From contig JAIPMN010262819.1 of NCBI GenBank assembly GCA_020650975.1, positions 1-23,645 of the forward strand: DNA of 23,645 nt. The letters run 5' to 3'. The notes beneath the pieces are model-generated. The model was not told the DNA's origin, did not search any database, and worked only from the letters and a program-made list of their open reading frames with translations. The stretch comes from Apostichopus californicus. Its lineage: Eukaryota; Echinodermata; Holothuroidea; Aspidochirotida; Stichopodidae. The position numbers and the translations under genes were made by a program. Shown piece after piece: positions 9,021-19,159 of this stretch; within the stretch, counting starts at the first letter, position 1, and each line of letters begins with the position of its first letter.

Positions 9021-12000
9021 TTAACCTAAAATGAACCATAAAAATCATATAGTAAACTCAACACAAGATTATCATGTGAAACCTGGCTACAACCTTGGCT
9101 GCAGGGAGGCATTTTTAAATTTTACCAAATAACATACAAAAGCATACATCGCAGGCAGATTACATCAATGGCTCCTATTGGTGTAAGAGGATGGCGTACA
9201 TTAACACAGTCAAAGCAAGGTAAAGGTCTCAACATGTGTGCATGTGAGTTAACGTGTAATTCTGGTAAATGGATTAAATAATTCATACAAACTGAATAAA
9301 CTGATAAACAAATGAGCCATTTCAGTCATTCAGGCAACTAATGAAGACCGAAAGTAAGCTTGCAATTCAAACATGGCAACCACAATGGCTATCACTGTAG
9401 CAACATATCTTGAACACAGTAGGCAATGTTAGAAAACACAGAAAGTTATTGAACACCACCATACCTTACAAATCCTCTGAACCATTCATAGTTTAACAAA
9501 TGATGGAGATTTGATTGCCTGTCTATGTATTGTTGAAGAATTTCACCCTTAACAAATATAAACTGAACTGAGTTGACCTCTACCATTATCACTAGGGTTT
9601 TTGTACTCCCCAGGTTGGACCTACATACTACCAAATATGAAGTTCAACAAAGATGACAATTATCTGAAATGTACACAAATGCACATTAAGGTGACGTTGC
9701 AACCAAGTAGTGATGTTAATGTGTTGGAATTAAAAAGCATATACTGTAACGCCAGCCACCTGCAAGGCCGCAAGACGTCTCCTTTGCCTGTTGTTAAACT
9801 TCCCCAGAAAATACCATGAAGTACAAACAGAGATGAAGACAGGGTTTTATAACTACTATTTGGTTTTATCATCCATCTCTGATTTTCCATGTGACTCTTC
9901 TCAACAAATAAATGCAATCAAAGTACAGAATCAATAAAAATACGTAATGACGGACTAAGTAATGCAAAAAGACTAATGCATATGCAACTTGTACGCACTG
10001 ACCGGAAGACACAATACACACCCACTGCGTCAATACTGTAAAACGAACGCAGTGTGTCAATAACGCAACATGAACGTACGGTGTCAACAACGAAATACGA
10101 ACATACTTTAACCTAGAATACCATCACACAGGCTACTATAACAATATAAGGATTCATCCTCTACTTAAGAGAACGCAGTTTCCCAAATATTAAGACTAGT
10201 TTCTAGGAGAGGTATATACGATGAACCGTACATAGGCTGTGTGTACAGATAAGTCAGCCTAGTTCTCAGATATGTTGTTAAAACTTCGATTCGAGTAAAT
10301 TCGTCACAAAGATATAATTGATGGCAGATGTCAAAAAACGGTAAGCACACACATTCTTCCTCAATAGTCAATACTATCAAGTAACTAAATATTCCAATGC
10401 AACAAATATAGACTGAATAGTGTGAAACAGGCTAAAGAACTAGAGAAGAGAAACAGGCAGTTCTACTACTAGCTGCATGAGGCCAGCATAAGCCAACCAA
10501 TAGCCAGAAGCAAAGAATTTTGGTTACTTGTGTCATATTCAGTTATTTTTTACAGCAGTCAGCGGTTCAATGAATTCTCAATGACTTGGAACTTCCAACA
10601 CATGTCCTCATCAACTTTAATATTCATCGAATGGCAGATTTTACAGTCAAACACACCATCATCAAGGCCAAACTTACCAGGACTGATGTTCACCAAGCAC
10701 TGTTAAGCCTGAGATCAACACCCATTGACAGCCAAAACAGACAAATTAGGAAAGTTACCCACAAAAATACCCAACACTCAACCAAACCGTGACGTAATAA
10801 ACACAGTCTTGTGTCATTTTTTTCAAAAACAGTAAAGGCACATAGGTCCCTGAGACTATCCTCAAACATTGAGAGAAACCCAGATAATACTACATAACAA
10901 CAGCTTTAGGACAAACACCGAGCAGAAACCGACGACGGTTGCGAGAGACGGGGGAGAAAAGAGTGCCTTTTGAAAACTCTACAAACACTGATGACATAAC
11001 AAGTAGCACTAGACATGAATCAACTGTGAAGGCACAGACAGAACCAAACCCCTGATGGTCCTGACCTAAGGCTGACCACAAAATTTGTTTTTACCCTCAA
11101 CTTCACCAGTGCAAATCCCTTTACTAGTTTGGAGGGCTGAAATTGCAAATTTTGCATATCGCTACATTTTCTTTCGATGAACAATTAACACTGTTGTCTG
11201 GACCACATCATTAAATGTAGAATATACTTCTCTTCTATACCTACATATAAGTAACATAGATTGCAAAATGAGTGTGTAATGGAGTCTGTTCAGGACTGGT
11301 GGAGTTAACAAGAATGTTAAATTTCTCTAAGAATCTTGGCCAGATGGTAGGGTTAATGGCCTTTGACTGTAAAACGAGAACCTTGCTTGGGGAGTTTGAT
11401 TTGATCTGCAGACTACTGCAAACTATACAAACTACAACAGTTTGGCAACAAACTTAAGTTTATGATTTAAACTTTATACTAGAAGTGATGAAATGTTCAA
11501 AGATTATATCGTCTACAAAACTGAGTTTCACTACAGTTCCTCTTTTTGCCAAATACTTAACACTGAACAAGCAGAAACTTCTAATCCTCAACCAAGTCAC
11601 AACATTCCATACAAACAGCTACTGAAAGATGAATGATTATGACGGTAAACTTTGACCTTGCCATAGGCCAAATGAACCTCACCACTGTACAATATTTTAC
11701 ACTGAATAACTATAATGTGTGTCAAAATGGATGAGAGTCGAATAACTCTGAGGTTTAATTAATACACATAACTTGTCTTAAGAAGAATAATTAATAAAGT
11801 TTACTAAAGATCAAATAGAGTATCAAATGAGCAAAATTATGATTGATTATGATTGATTAGTAACAACAATCCATCCCAACGGACGGCAATTACGTAAGGT
11901 AAGTATTACGCAACTCTGATAAGGACATGAATATGTGAGCATAAACATACTTGAACAGGGGGTTAAGGTAATTAAAACCCAAGTATTTCTAAATGAATAT

Positions 12001-12600
12001 TAATTTATTCAAGTCACAAGTAAATATAAGGACAAACTAAAACAAATGACCGAATGACAATTGACTTTGTACGGGGTTAATTATCATTCGCGAATAACAG
12101 CGGATGACACCGAATGACAACGAAGGACGGTGGTGAGAAGAGATAGAAAGATTAACGGAGTGGATGAATTGCGGTTATTGGTTTTCTGCGCAAAAATGAT
12201 TTGAGGAAAATCGCATGTTACGTGGTTGCAGGGTTTTGGTGTAATTTACGCATAGAAACCACAAGGAAAGTTTTTGTGTGAGAATGCGCTCGAGTGCTGT
12301 GCCTTTGACATTTCCTTATGTAGAATTATATAGAAAGATAACTGAAGTAATTGTTAGGTGCTGGCTTATTGGTATGTTTAAAACTGATATATCCACGATT
12401 AATTTGGGTGGAAAATCGTACTATTAAAGTATAAATATTGTAGTAGCAACGACTGTTTTCTCGAAAATTTTCTAGGAACGTTTGGCTGCAGTTCGAAATA
12501 TCCAATGAGATGAATCATCCGGCAACCTATATAGGCCCCTATATATAAGAATATAAAGTTGCACTAGAATTTCCTTCAGAAAATCGCAAATCGTACGAGC
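9021..12600. other. Upstream and intergenic sequence, no gene recognised
   Basis: It may include the promoter and 5' UTR exons of the minus-strand receptor gene near 9.0-9.3 kb. Open frames up to 85 codons show no domain, conserved motif or consistent splice pattern. A 27-bp tandem repeat is at 10027-10107. Some short imperfect repeats (GATTGATTATGATTGATTA near 11840, ACCGAATGACAA near 12050 and 12109) are present. Confidence 0.4.
10027..10107 (+). repeat. 27-bp tandem repeat, three degenerate copies
   Basis: Copies begin at 10027, 10054 and 10081, each with the pattern G(C/T)GTCAA, then ACG/ACT-rich spacer and GAAC. Spacing is exactly 27 bases. It is a small minisatellite; three period-27 units would keep a reading frame, but the frames contain stops. 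Confidence 0.75.
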
Positions 12601-12654
12601 AGCCGGAGGCTTGTTTAAAGGCTGCCTTGAGCCGGTGGCTGAATAAAAACAACA

Positions 12655-14400
12655 GGGCTGTAGTAGAGGGGGCTCAGCCCCCTTGTTAAAAATTTGGAAA
12701 AATGAGGGGGGGGGGTTCAGCCCCTTCGTAAATTATCAGACCAAGACACACATTATTTCTGTTTAACATCTGATGTGTCCATGTTTCTCACGTTAATTAA
12801 TCTTATCATAAGATGTCAATCTTAGTAGACCGCAAACAATCTACTTAAGAGCCCCCTTGTTAAATTAATAGGACTACAGCACTGAAAATAAGGCCCGGGA
12901 AGCAGTGGCAGGGGGCCATGACCCCAGCAGAGCAGCATTTTTAGGGGCCCCGAAGTGCAAAATGGGGCGCCGAAATGCTAACGGAGGCGCCAAAAATAGC
13001 GACAAGCCCAAAAAATAAGGTCATCAGAGTACAGTGTAAACTTAATCCCTGTGATAATGAATAACTACTGAAAACAGGACTACCTGCTCGATAGGTGATA
13101 ATAAATAACATTTACGTGAATGGCAGATCAGGGGGGATATAGTATCTAATATCCCCCCAATATTTGGTGGCATATTTTGTGGGGGGGGGCTATAAATAGA
13201 AAATAAGGCGTGAGATTATTTATCTAAATCATATTTGGCGGTGGTTAATCTTCATCCAACACATGCTGCATGAGCTAAATGACTCTTCGTGGTCGTTTCT
13301 GTGATCTGTGACCGTATAGCATGTTGTCACTCATGATTATTATCATAATGTCTGTACATCTCTTTTGTATGAGTGTAAGTACGTACAATCATATATATAT
13401 ATGATCCAAATCGATATGGGTTCACTGGGTTTCCATTTGGCCTGTTTCCTACAAGATTTCTAACCGCAGGCGCGTAGCCAAGGGGGGGGGGGGGAGACCG
13501 CCCCTCCCATTGAGCATATTTTGTGTATTTTTTTATGACATCGAAGTTTTATAGTAGCCGTTATGGTTTAATATTTGCACACCAATAAATTAACTGTGTC
13601 TGAATTTTCGAAATTTCTCTGACCAACATTCTTCATCATACTTCCCTCTACTCGTGCAATTTTAACGGTCTGTAAGGGGTTGAAGGGTTTTTTTCTATAT
13701 TGGTTGTCCACAGATGAAATTTTGTGCAACATTATGGGTATGTTTTGAAGTGAATTTATTATTCAAATTCTGAACAAATAATCAGCTTAAAACCTTGAAA
13801 AGTGGGGCTGACGGGTATTGTGGGCCGTTACGTACATAGAATTACCTACAAAAGCAATGATCCACAGGAGATGCGATGAGGTCGAACTTGATGTGTGACT
13901 GGTGAAAATCTTGAAAAAGGTTGTGGCTGATAACAAACTATTGGGAAAAACTTGGTTCTCAGGCAAAAGTGTACAACTGGTTGGTCATTTTCAAGCCTGA
14001 GAAGTGCCATTTCCGGTGATTCGAGGGGCTATCAAAACCAGAAACTTTCTTGTACGCTTCGCGCCAACCAATGTTAGCGCTCCGCTTAGATAGTAATTCG
14101 CGCCCACCGGGCTAGAAAATCCTGCTATGCAAGCAAATGTCCCCCCCCCCCCAATATTTGAAAGAAATCGCCGCCCCTGTATTACAGTATGACATATAGG
14201 ACTCCGAGCCAAGAATTTGAATTCTCTCAACGATGAGCTGCAAAGGTAACGAGTCACATTAAAACAGTCATTCTCCAAACGAGCTAGTTAATGAGCTCAG
14301 AGAGCGGTTTTCTTGTAGCCACGCCCCAAAAATTTGGCTAGACGTATGAAATTTCGCGAAACTGCTTGAGACCTACGCCTCTGGTTTAAATGTTTGAATA
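12655..14400. repeat. Mosaic of G-run and palindromic repeat fragments
   Basis: The region is CpG- and G-run-rich compared with its surroundings. It contains G9-G14 runs (about 12705, 13178, 13482) and a C-run (about 14142). Inverted motifs include AGGGGGC/GCCCCCT at 12667-12683, a wider GGGCTGTAGT...ACTACAGC pair at about 12655 and 12880, and the hairpin at 13131-13158. Phrases such as GGCGCGTAGCCAAGGG and GCCACGCCCC resemble the ends of dispersed invertebrate repeats. No coding region is convincing; the 95-codon frame on the minus strand at 13991-14278 has no recognisable domain. Confidence 0.6.
13131..13158. repeat. Perfect 10-bp hairpin with G6/C6 ends
   Basis: GGGGGGATAT, an 8-base loop (AGTATCTA) and ATATCCCCCC form an exact inverted repeat. 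It sits in the G-run repeat mosaic and is not followed by a U-tract, so it is not read as a terminator. Confidence 0.85.
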
Positions 14401-14449
14401 ATGCAAAAGAAGGCGTCGCTAGCCACCATGACGCGGTAAGTTGAATCTC

Positions 14450-15009
14450 ACAACTTTTATTTTTCATAATTAAACAGTAAAACTTTTTATTTTTGTCGTA
14501 ATTTCTGATAAATCTTCATTGAATTTGGCGCCTTTTTTTCATGGCTCCAAAAAGTGCCGTTAAATTTGCAGTGAACTTGACTTCGTTACAGGAGAAAAAC
14601 TGAAAATTTACCAGTTTTGTATCCTAACTGCACAACAGTTTTCCCTACTTGTCTTAATTATAATCAGTACACCACAAATTACCTAAAGTTACACCAATTT
14701 GTGGATTGTATCATAATTGGCCTAGTTGAAACGTACAACAAAGCAAGTCATATGTCATGATGTCGCATGTTTATTATGGAATACTATTTTATATGCACCA
14801 GATTTGGTCAATATGCTGCAGTCAAAACAAGCATGTAAACAATAAAAAGGTTAAACAGTTTAACAGAATGTATGTACAGTTTTTGTAAAGTAAAAGAAGT
14901 ATGTTCCATACTTTTATTCTATAGGGCTACTGTGGCAAATTTACCATGTTTTACCATAATTTAACCATAGTTTACCGCTGTAAGACTAGGGTATATTTAC
15001 CAATGCAAT
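14450..15009. other. AT-rich non-coding sequence with a short TTACCAT array
   Basis: At 14940-14980 four diverged units of about 10 bases repeat (TTACCATGTT, TTACCATAAT, TTAACCATAG, TTTACCGCTG). They lie immediately before the reverse-transcriptase relic. Nothing else is recognisable. Confidence 0.5.
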
Positions 15010-15012
15010 ATT

Positions 15013-15640
15013 ATCATATGTGCTGATGATACCGTGCTGACTGGTCTTCTTTATAATAATGACAGCTCTGCCTTTGTTAGTGAAGTACAGAAGTTTGTTG
15101 GTTGGTGTAAAAGTAGCAGTCTGAAGTTAAATATAAATAAAACTAAGGAACTATTGTTTGATTTTAGGAAGGCAAAGTAGTTGAGAGGGTAGAAAGCTAT
15201 AAGTAACTTGGAACGTATATTGATAATAAACTTATTTGGAATGTTCACACCAAAGCTGTTAAGGGTAAAGCCTGCCAACGACTTTATTTCTAGACAATTA
15301 AAACAATGCAGAGTTAATTATACGATCATGAAATTATTCTACCAGTCAATCATCAAAAGTGTTCTAACGTCGAGTATTATGTTTCTTTGGCAGTATGCCG
15401 AAGAAGTACAGGGCAGAGCTGGAACGTGTTCGGAAGTTAGATAAACGCTGCATTGGTTCAAGCCTTCGGTCACTCTCATCCATATATGAAGAGAGTCTGA
15501 TGAAGAAACTAAATATTATAACAGAAGATCATTCACGCCCTTTATATAGTCTTATGATGTTTAACAGATCCGGGATGCGATTACAATTGCGCCATACTAA
15601 AATGAGACAATACACTTGTTTAACTTGAGTGCAAAGCGAT
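15013..15640 (+). mobile_element. L2/Rex-like reverse transcriptase relic, truncated and frameshifted
   Basis: The fragment starts at the catalytic box of a non-LTR reverse transcriptase (ICADDT at 15016-15033). It continues with FVGWCKSSSLKLNINKTKEL, the motif after the active site. A stop is reached at 15178. Further homology follows in other frames: VERVESYK-like, LGTYIDNKL, KACQRLYF, then KLFYQSIIKSVL and, in another frame, a Leu-rich segment ending in LYSLM...SGMRLQLRHTK. At least two frameshifts and several stops make it non-functional. The endonuclease and the first half of the polymerase are missing at the 5' end. No poly-A or clear 3' repeat was found, so the right limit is approximate. 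Confidence 0.75.
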
Positions 15641-15649
15641 CTGGCCACA

Positions 15650-16690
15650 GTGTGTGACCTTTTTCTTGCAGCTCTCGGTGCTGCTTGTGTTACTGTTCTG
15701 GTTCTGCTTATTTAGTTTTAATCGTAGATGTTCAATAATACTGTTTTATGTTTACTGTCGACAGGAAATCATTTTCCGTTTTTTGTTTTTTGAAATGGAC
15801 AATAAAGTTTCTAACTAACGTGTCCACGTCAACATTTGTTAACCAACTCGAAGATATAAAAAGATGCAGGCTACTATTTTGGTTTGGTAGATATACTCAC
15901 CAACAGTTACAGTTTGATGGCGTGACTTATCTGTCTGCCTGGTATCGTTTGGATGAATTGGTATAGAATTTGCTCTAAGCTGGTGACTGGAGACAAATGT
16001 AGGGATCCACTAGAAGGAGAGAACGCACGTACGCCTGTTGGTAGGAGGAATAAGCGGAACCAAGAGGCAGCTTGAAACTTGTCAACTGTTGAATTATGAA
16101 GATTAATTTTTGTCAAATATTACCAGCACGGTCTACGAAAAAGGAACAAACTTGTGTAGTCTAATACACCCAAACTAAATCTACAGTTCGTCGAGCATTT
16201 TGAATGAGTGAGCGTTATTGACGTAGCCATTGTGAACCATTGGCGTAGCCATTGTGAATCATTCGACCTGAAAATGTTTGTTCTACACGTGATCAACGGA
16301 CCATGCCAAAGGACAGTATTCAACAAGTAATCTACACTGTAAAGGTCATATATATAATAAAAGCCTACGCGCAAATCACATGATATGAAGGAAGGAACTA
16401 GCAGTAAGTTCTACTAACAACAGCCAACAAATAACACTGTAGTTGCGTGACGATCAAATTAAAATTTCTTGGGCGGAAATTTCCTTCTTTTCACATACAT
16501 ATACACTAAGTTTGTTACATAACAGTCTAGATTCTCAAAGCGATTGGCTGGCATTACGTCATTGACTGCTGCTTCGACCTGCATTGTTGTCATCGTCGTC
16601 AGATTCATTCATTTCTGGCTCAAACATATACGATTGTGTGTCCCCATGAGGCAGAAATTCGAAACCCTCATCCCGTCAGACTCTTCAGAC
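15650..16690. other. Non-coding sequence after the RT relic
   Basis: There is no recognisable gene. A short tandem duplication of GTAGCCATTGTGAA(C/T)CATT occurs at about 16222-16262. Open frames up to 84 codons look random. Confidence 0.4.
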
Positions 16691-16717
16691 TGTGGAATAT
16701 ATCCGATTCTGAACCGT

Positions 16718-17110
16718 CTGTCTCATTTTCCCCACTCCCTCTATCTCCCTTTGTTTCCTCTTTGCCATCTCTCTTCTCCTAGCTCTCTTCCAACTTTGTT
16801 TTCTCTATACACCTCCCTGTCTTTGTCCTTCTGCAGTGTATTTTTACCCTCTTCCCTAAAATCTTCTCTTTGTCCCTTTACAGTTTATATCTTACCTCTC
16901 CTCTCCCCCTGTTTGTTTCTTTCCTCTCTCCATCCTTTGTCTACTAATCCTCTAATATCAATCTCCTTTGTGTTTACCCTGCTCATTAACCTGTTTGTAT
17001 TCTGTGTTTTTATTTGTCCCATGTAGTATATATGTTACTTGTCTTCAACCTTGTCGTATCAAAGAAGATACCGCTAGGATCGAAATGTCAGGCCCACTTA
17101 CATTTACACA
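16718..17110 (+). repeat. Pyrimidine-rich tract with repeat-like 3' end
   Basis: From 16718 to about 17000 the plus strand is overwhelmingly C and T (CTCCCTCTATCTCCC-like). This yields a spurious Leu/Ser/Pro-rich frame of 160 codons. It is followed at 17060-17100 by a higher-complexity segment, GAAGATACCGCTAGGATCGAAATGTCAGGCCC. That segment resembles the short stem plus CGAAA(C/T)GTCAGG motif found near the ends of dispersed retroelements in invertebrates. I read the whole as a retroelement 3' region or repeat, not a gene. Confidence 0.45.
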
Positions 17111-17179
17111 TACTTTCATTAGGGATAGTAGTTGTAGTGGCCTCGTAGATTCATTAGATAGTTTTGATTTACTATGAAG

Positions 17180-17690
17180 GATTTTCAGAAACATTGTAGA
17201 TTGAAAGTTGTTCACAGTTTTTGTTTGGTAGATGTTTTAACATGATGTAGACACCACACGTTAAGACACGAAAGAACAAATAAAGACAGTGCACCATGGA
17301 AATGATTTGTTTTGACTGTATTTCTTCAATGTAGAAATTACAGTGATGACGTTATAACTGTAACCGAGTAATCGCGAGAAGAACTATGTGATTAATCGAG
17401 TACAAAAGAAATAGTCGAATATCAGCACTACTATAACTCCTTTTAATTAATATTAATATTTCATACATTTCAAAGACTTTGAAAATAATATTTCATTCTG
17501 CATGAATGGTAAAATATTAAGAGATGAACTGTAATATGAAATTTACTCCAAACCTTTACATTGTCTCTACTATTTGTATTTGAAATTTAAAATTCCTTCC
17601 AAGCATCACAATGTTTCTGTGGAATTGCCCTATTACTAACTTAAACTAAGTTCAAGTTAGCCGACATGCCTAGGTTTACCATCGCCTAGG
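17180..17690. other. AT-rich non-coding sequence
   Basis: No coding or RNA feature was recognised. Near 17640-17690 the sequence contains AAGTT and CCTAGG motifs similar to those on the far side of the CR1-like insertion (19015-19150). This suggests the element landed in such a repeat. Confidence 0.4.
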
Positions 17691-17917
17691 TCTAATTTTG
17701 AGTTTGAGTTTGATTTTTTTCCACATAATATAAATACAATGGTGAATAGTTAATATACAAGGAGGTGGATGAGGACTGAAGAAGCAGAGCTTTTACGAGC
17801 AGGTTCCCTTTACAAAACAATAAACGAAAGAATACAAAGGCTAAGTTAAAGGAAGAATAAAGGAACAAAGAACATAGAAAGAAAATTAAAAAAATCATTG
17901 CTTAATGATAATCATCG

Positions 17918-18388
17918 TTAAGTTAAATGGATTTCATTTTTTGTTTGAACCAAAGGATACTTTTGTATGTATTTTTTAATGTCCAAACTATTCCACATTG
18001 TTACTCCAGAATTGATAAAAAGTCGATGAGTCCGAGAGGACTCATCGACTCGGAAGTGATCCAATTTTTGACAAAAGCGTGTATTGTAGTTATGAATGTA
18101 ACAATTAAAATAATAGTAATCATCAAAGTTAGAAGGCAAAAGTCCATATTTATAAATATATAGAGCGACTTGGAGTTTGTATGTGTCGAAGATATTTAAG
18201 ATTTTTAAGTTAGAAAATATGATTTTACTCTGAGCACGAATACTAGAATTTGTAATCAGTCTAACGGCTTTCTTCTGTAGAGTAAACAGGCGATTAAGGT
18301 AAGATGGATAGGTGTTTCCCCAAATTATGTTGCAGTAAGACAGCTTTGAATTAATGAGGGAATCGTATAGTGTTTTAAGTGTATGCAA
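17918..18388 (-). pseudogene. C-terminal region of the same reverse transcriptase
   Basis: The frame carries the family's typical features: LYDSLINSKLSYCNIIWGNTY, then LQKKAVRLI, and close to the end the SGVTMWNSL motif. It is joined to the upstream fragment through about 95 bases in which the frame shifts once and an extra stop (TAG) interrupts. The stop at 17918-17920 is probably the natural end of ORF2. Confidence 0.8.
18021..18050. repeat. Perfect 13-bp hairpin inside the RT relic
   Basis: AGTCGATGAGTCC, loop GAGA, and GGACTCATCGACT form an exact 13-bp stem. It lies in the coding part of the retrotransposon (around residues VDESSRTHR). The plus strand contains GATGAGTCCGAGAGGAC, which resembles stem II of hammerhead ribozymes, but the catalytic GAAA and the CUGAUGA context are missing. 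Confidence 0.8.
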
Positions 18389-18482
18389 TGGTACAAAATA
18401 TCGAATTTTATGAAGTATTCCAATAATCTTTGAGATATGGGAGCATAGACTGTTAATATGATACTACCAGGTGAGATTTGAG

Positions 18483-19005
18483 TCAAAGATGAATACCTAA
18501 GCATTTAACTTTTTCAACAAGAGTAATATCACCATGATCAATAAACACGTTAACTGTATCAACCTTTCGCTGAACAGGACGAACTAAAATAAAAAATGTT
18601 TTGCTTACATTTAAAGACAACTGATTTGCTTTTAACCAATTAGATACATAATATAGTTCAGAGTTGACACGAGCAGCAAAATGAATATCACTGTGCTTAA
18701 AAAGAATACTTGTGTCTTTTGCAAAGAGTGTAAAGTTAAGGATATGAGAAAAGTTACACAAGTCATTTATGTATGTAAGAAAAAGTAGTTGTCTAAGTAC
18801 AGAACCCTGTGGGACGCGGCAGTTTACTTTACTGTTCATAGAAGTTCGATCATTAAGGCGTACAACCTGTTCTCTTTTGACAAGATAGCTTTCAAACCAA
18901 TCATATGCAACCCAACGGATTCTATAATGGCTAAGTTTTTGTAGTAAGATGTTATGATTGACAGTGTTGAATGCTTTACAGAGATCTAGAAACACACCAA
19001 CTTAC
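18483..19005 (-). pseudogene. Reverse transcriptase palm fragment
   Basis: The frame includes motif A (FLDLCKAFNTVNH, with the usual FD changed to FN), motif B (VPQGSVL, followed by RQLLFLTYINDL where GPLLF is usual), and the catalytic box as FAKDT in place of F/YADDT. The first active-site aspartate of motif C is therefore lysine. The conserved segment after the box (VSNWLKANQLSLNVSKT) is intact, and the frame ends near the KCLGIHL motif. It cannot encode an active polymerase. It belongs to the CR1/Jockey-like element that surrounds it. Confidence 0.85.
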
Positions 19006-19012
19006 CATAAGC

Positions 19013-19150
19013 TAGGGCAAATAGGGGACCTAAGTTAGGGCTAGGCTACTCAGGCCTAGTAACTTACATTGTAGCCTAGTTTGTAGGCCTAAGTTCGGCC
19101 AACTAAGTTCTAATCCAACTTAGGATTTAAAGTGAGTAGGCTAGTATTAC
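19013..19150. repeat. TAGG/AAGTT-rich degenerate repeat
   Basis: The segment is made of interspersed CTAAGTTAGG, GGCCTAAGTT, CTAGGCTA and TAGGCCTA-like words without a strict period. Related words flank the other side of the retrotransposon. Confidence 0.5.
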
Positions 19151-19159
19151 TGGATTAAG

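Larger units (their letters stand above)
17697..19011 (-). mobile_element. CR1/Jockey-like non-LTR retrotransposon, 5'-truncated and decayed
   Basis: On the minus strand the element begins abruptly inside reverse transcriptase motif A (VFLDLCKAF) at about 19011. It runs through the C-terminal thumb-like region and ends with a 220-base 3' UTR. The last bases are a short repeat tail (two TCAAAC units at about 17697-17720) in place of poly-A. Endonuclease and upstream reverse transcriptase are absent, as expected from incomplete reverse transcription. A frameshift plus stop at about 18389-18485 separates two open frames. Flanks are TAGG/AAGTT-rich. No target-site duplication could be established by eye. 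Confidence 0.8.

Noticed and set aside
13131-13158. Rho-independent-type terminator
   Set aside because: No T-run follows, and the context is eukaryotic repeat DNA.
13991-14278. 95-codon minus-strand frame as a gene
   Set aside because: It crosses the C-run and G-run repeat mosaic (poly-Gly segment) and has no recognisable domain.
15907-16374. Minus-strand frames of 69 and 84 codons
   Set aside because: They lie in non-coding DNA after the retrotransposon relic and contain no recognisable motif.
16544-17026. 160-codon open frame on the plus strand
   Set aside because: Its composition is almost only Leu, Ser, Pro and Phe because the DNA is a pyrimidine tract. No start context, splice signals or domain were seen.
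18021-18050. Hammerhead ribozyme
   Set aside because: The catalytic GAAA after stem II and the CUGAUGA box are not intact, and the sequence lies in the coding frame of a retrotransposon relic.
17927-18163. 78-codon plus-strand frame
   Set aside because: It is the antisense shadow of the retrotransposon C-terminal coding region.
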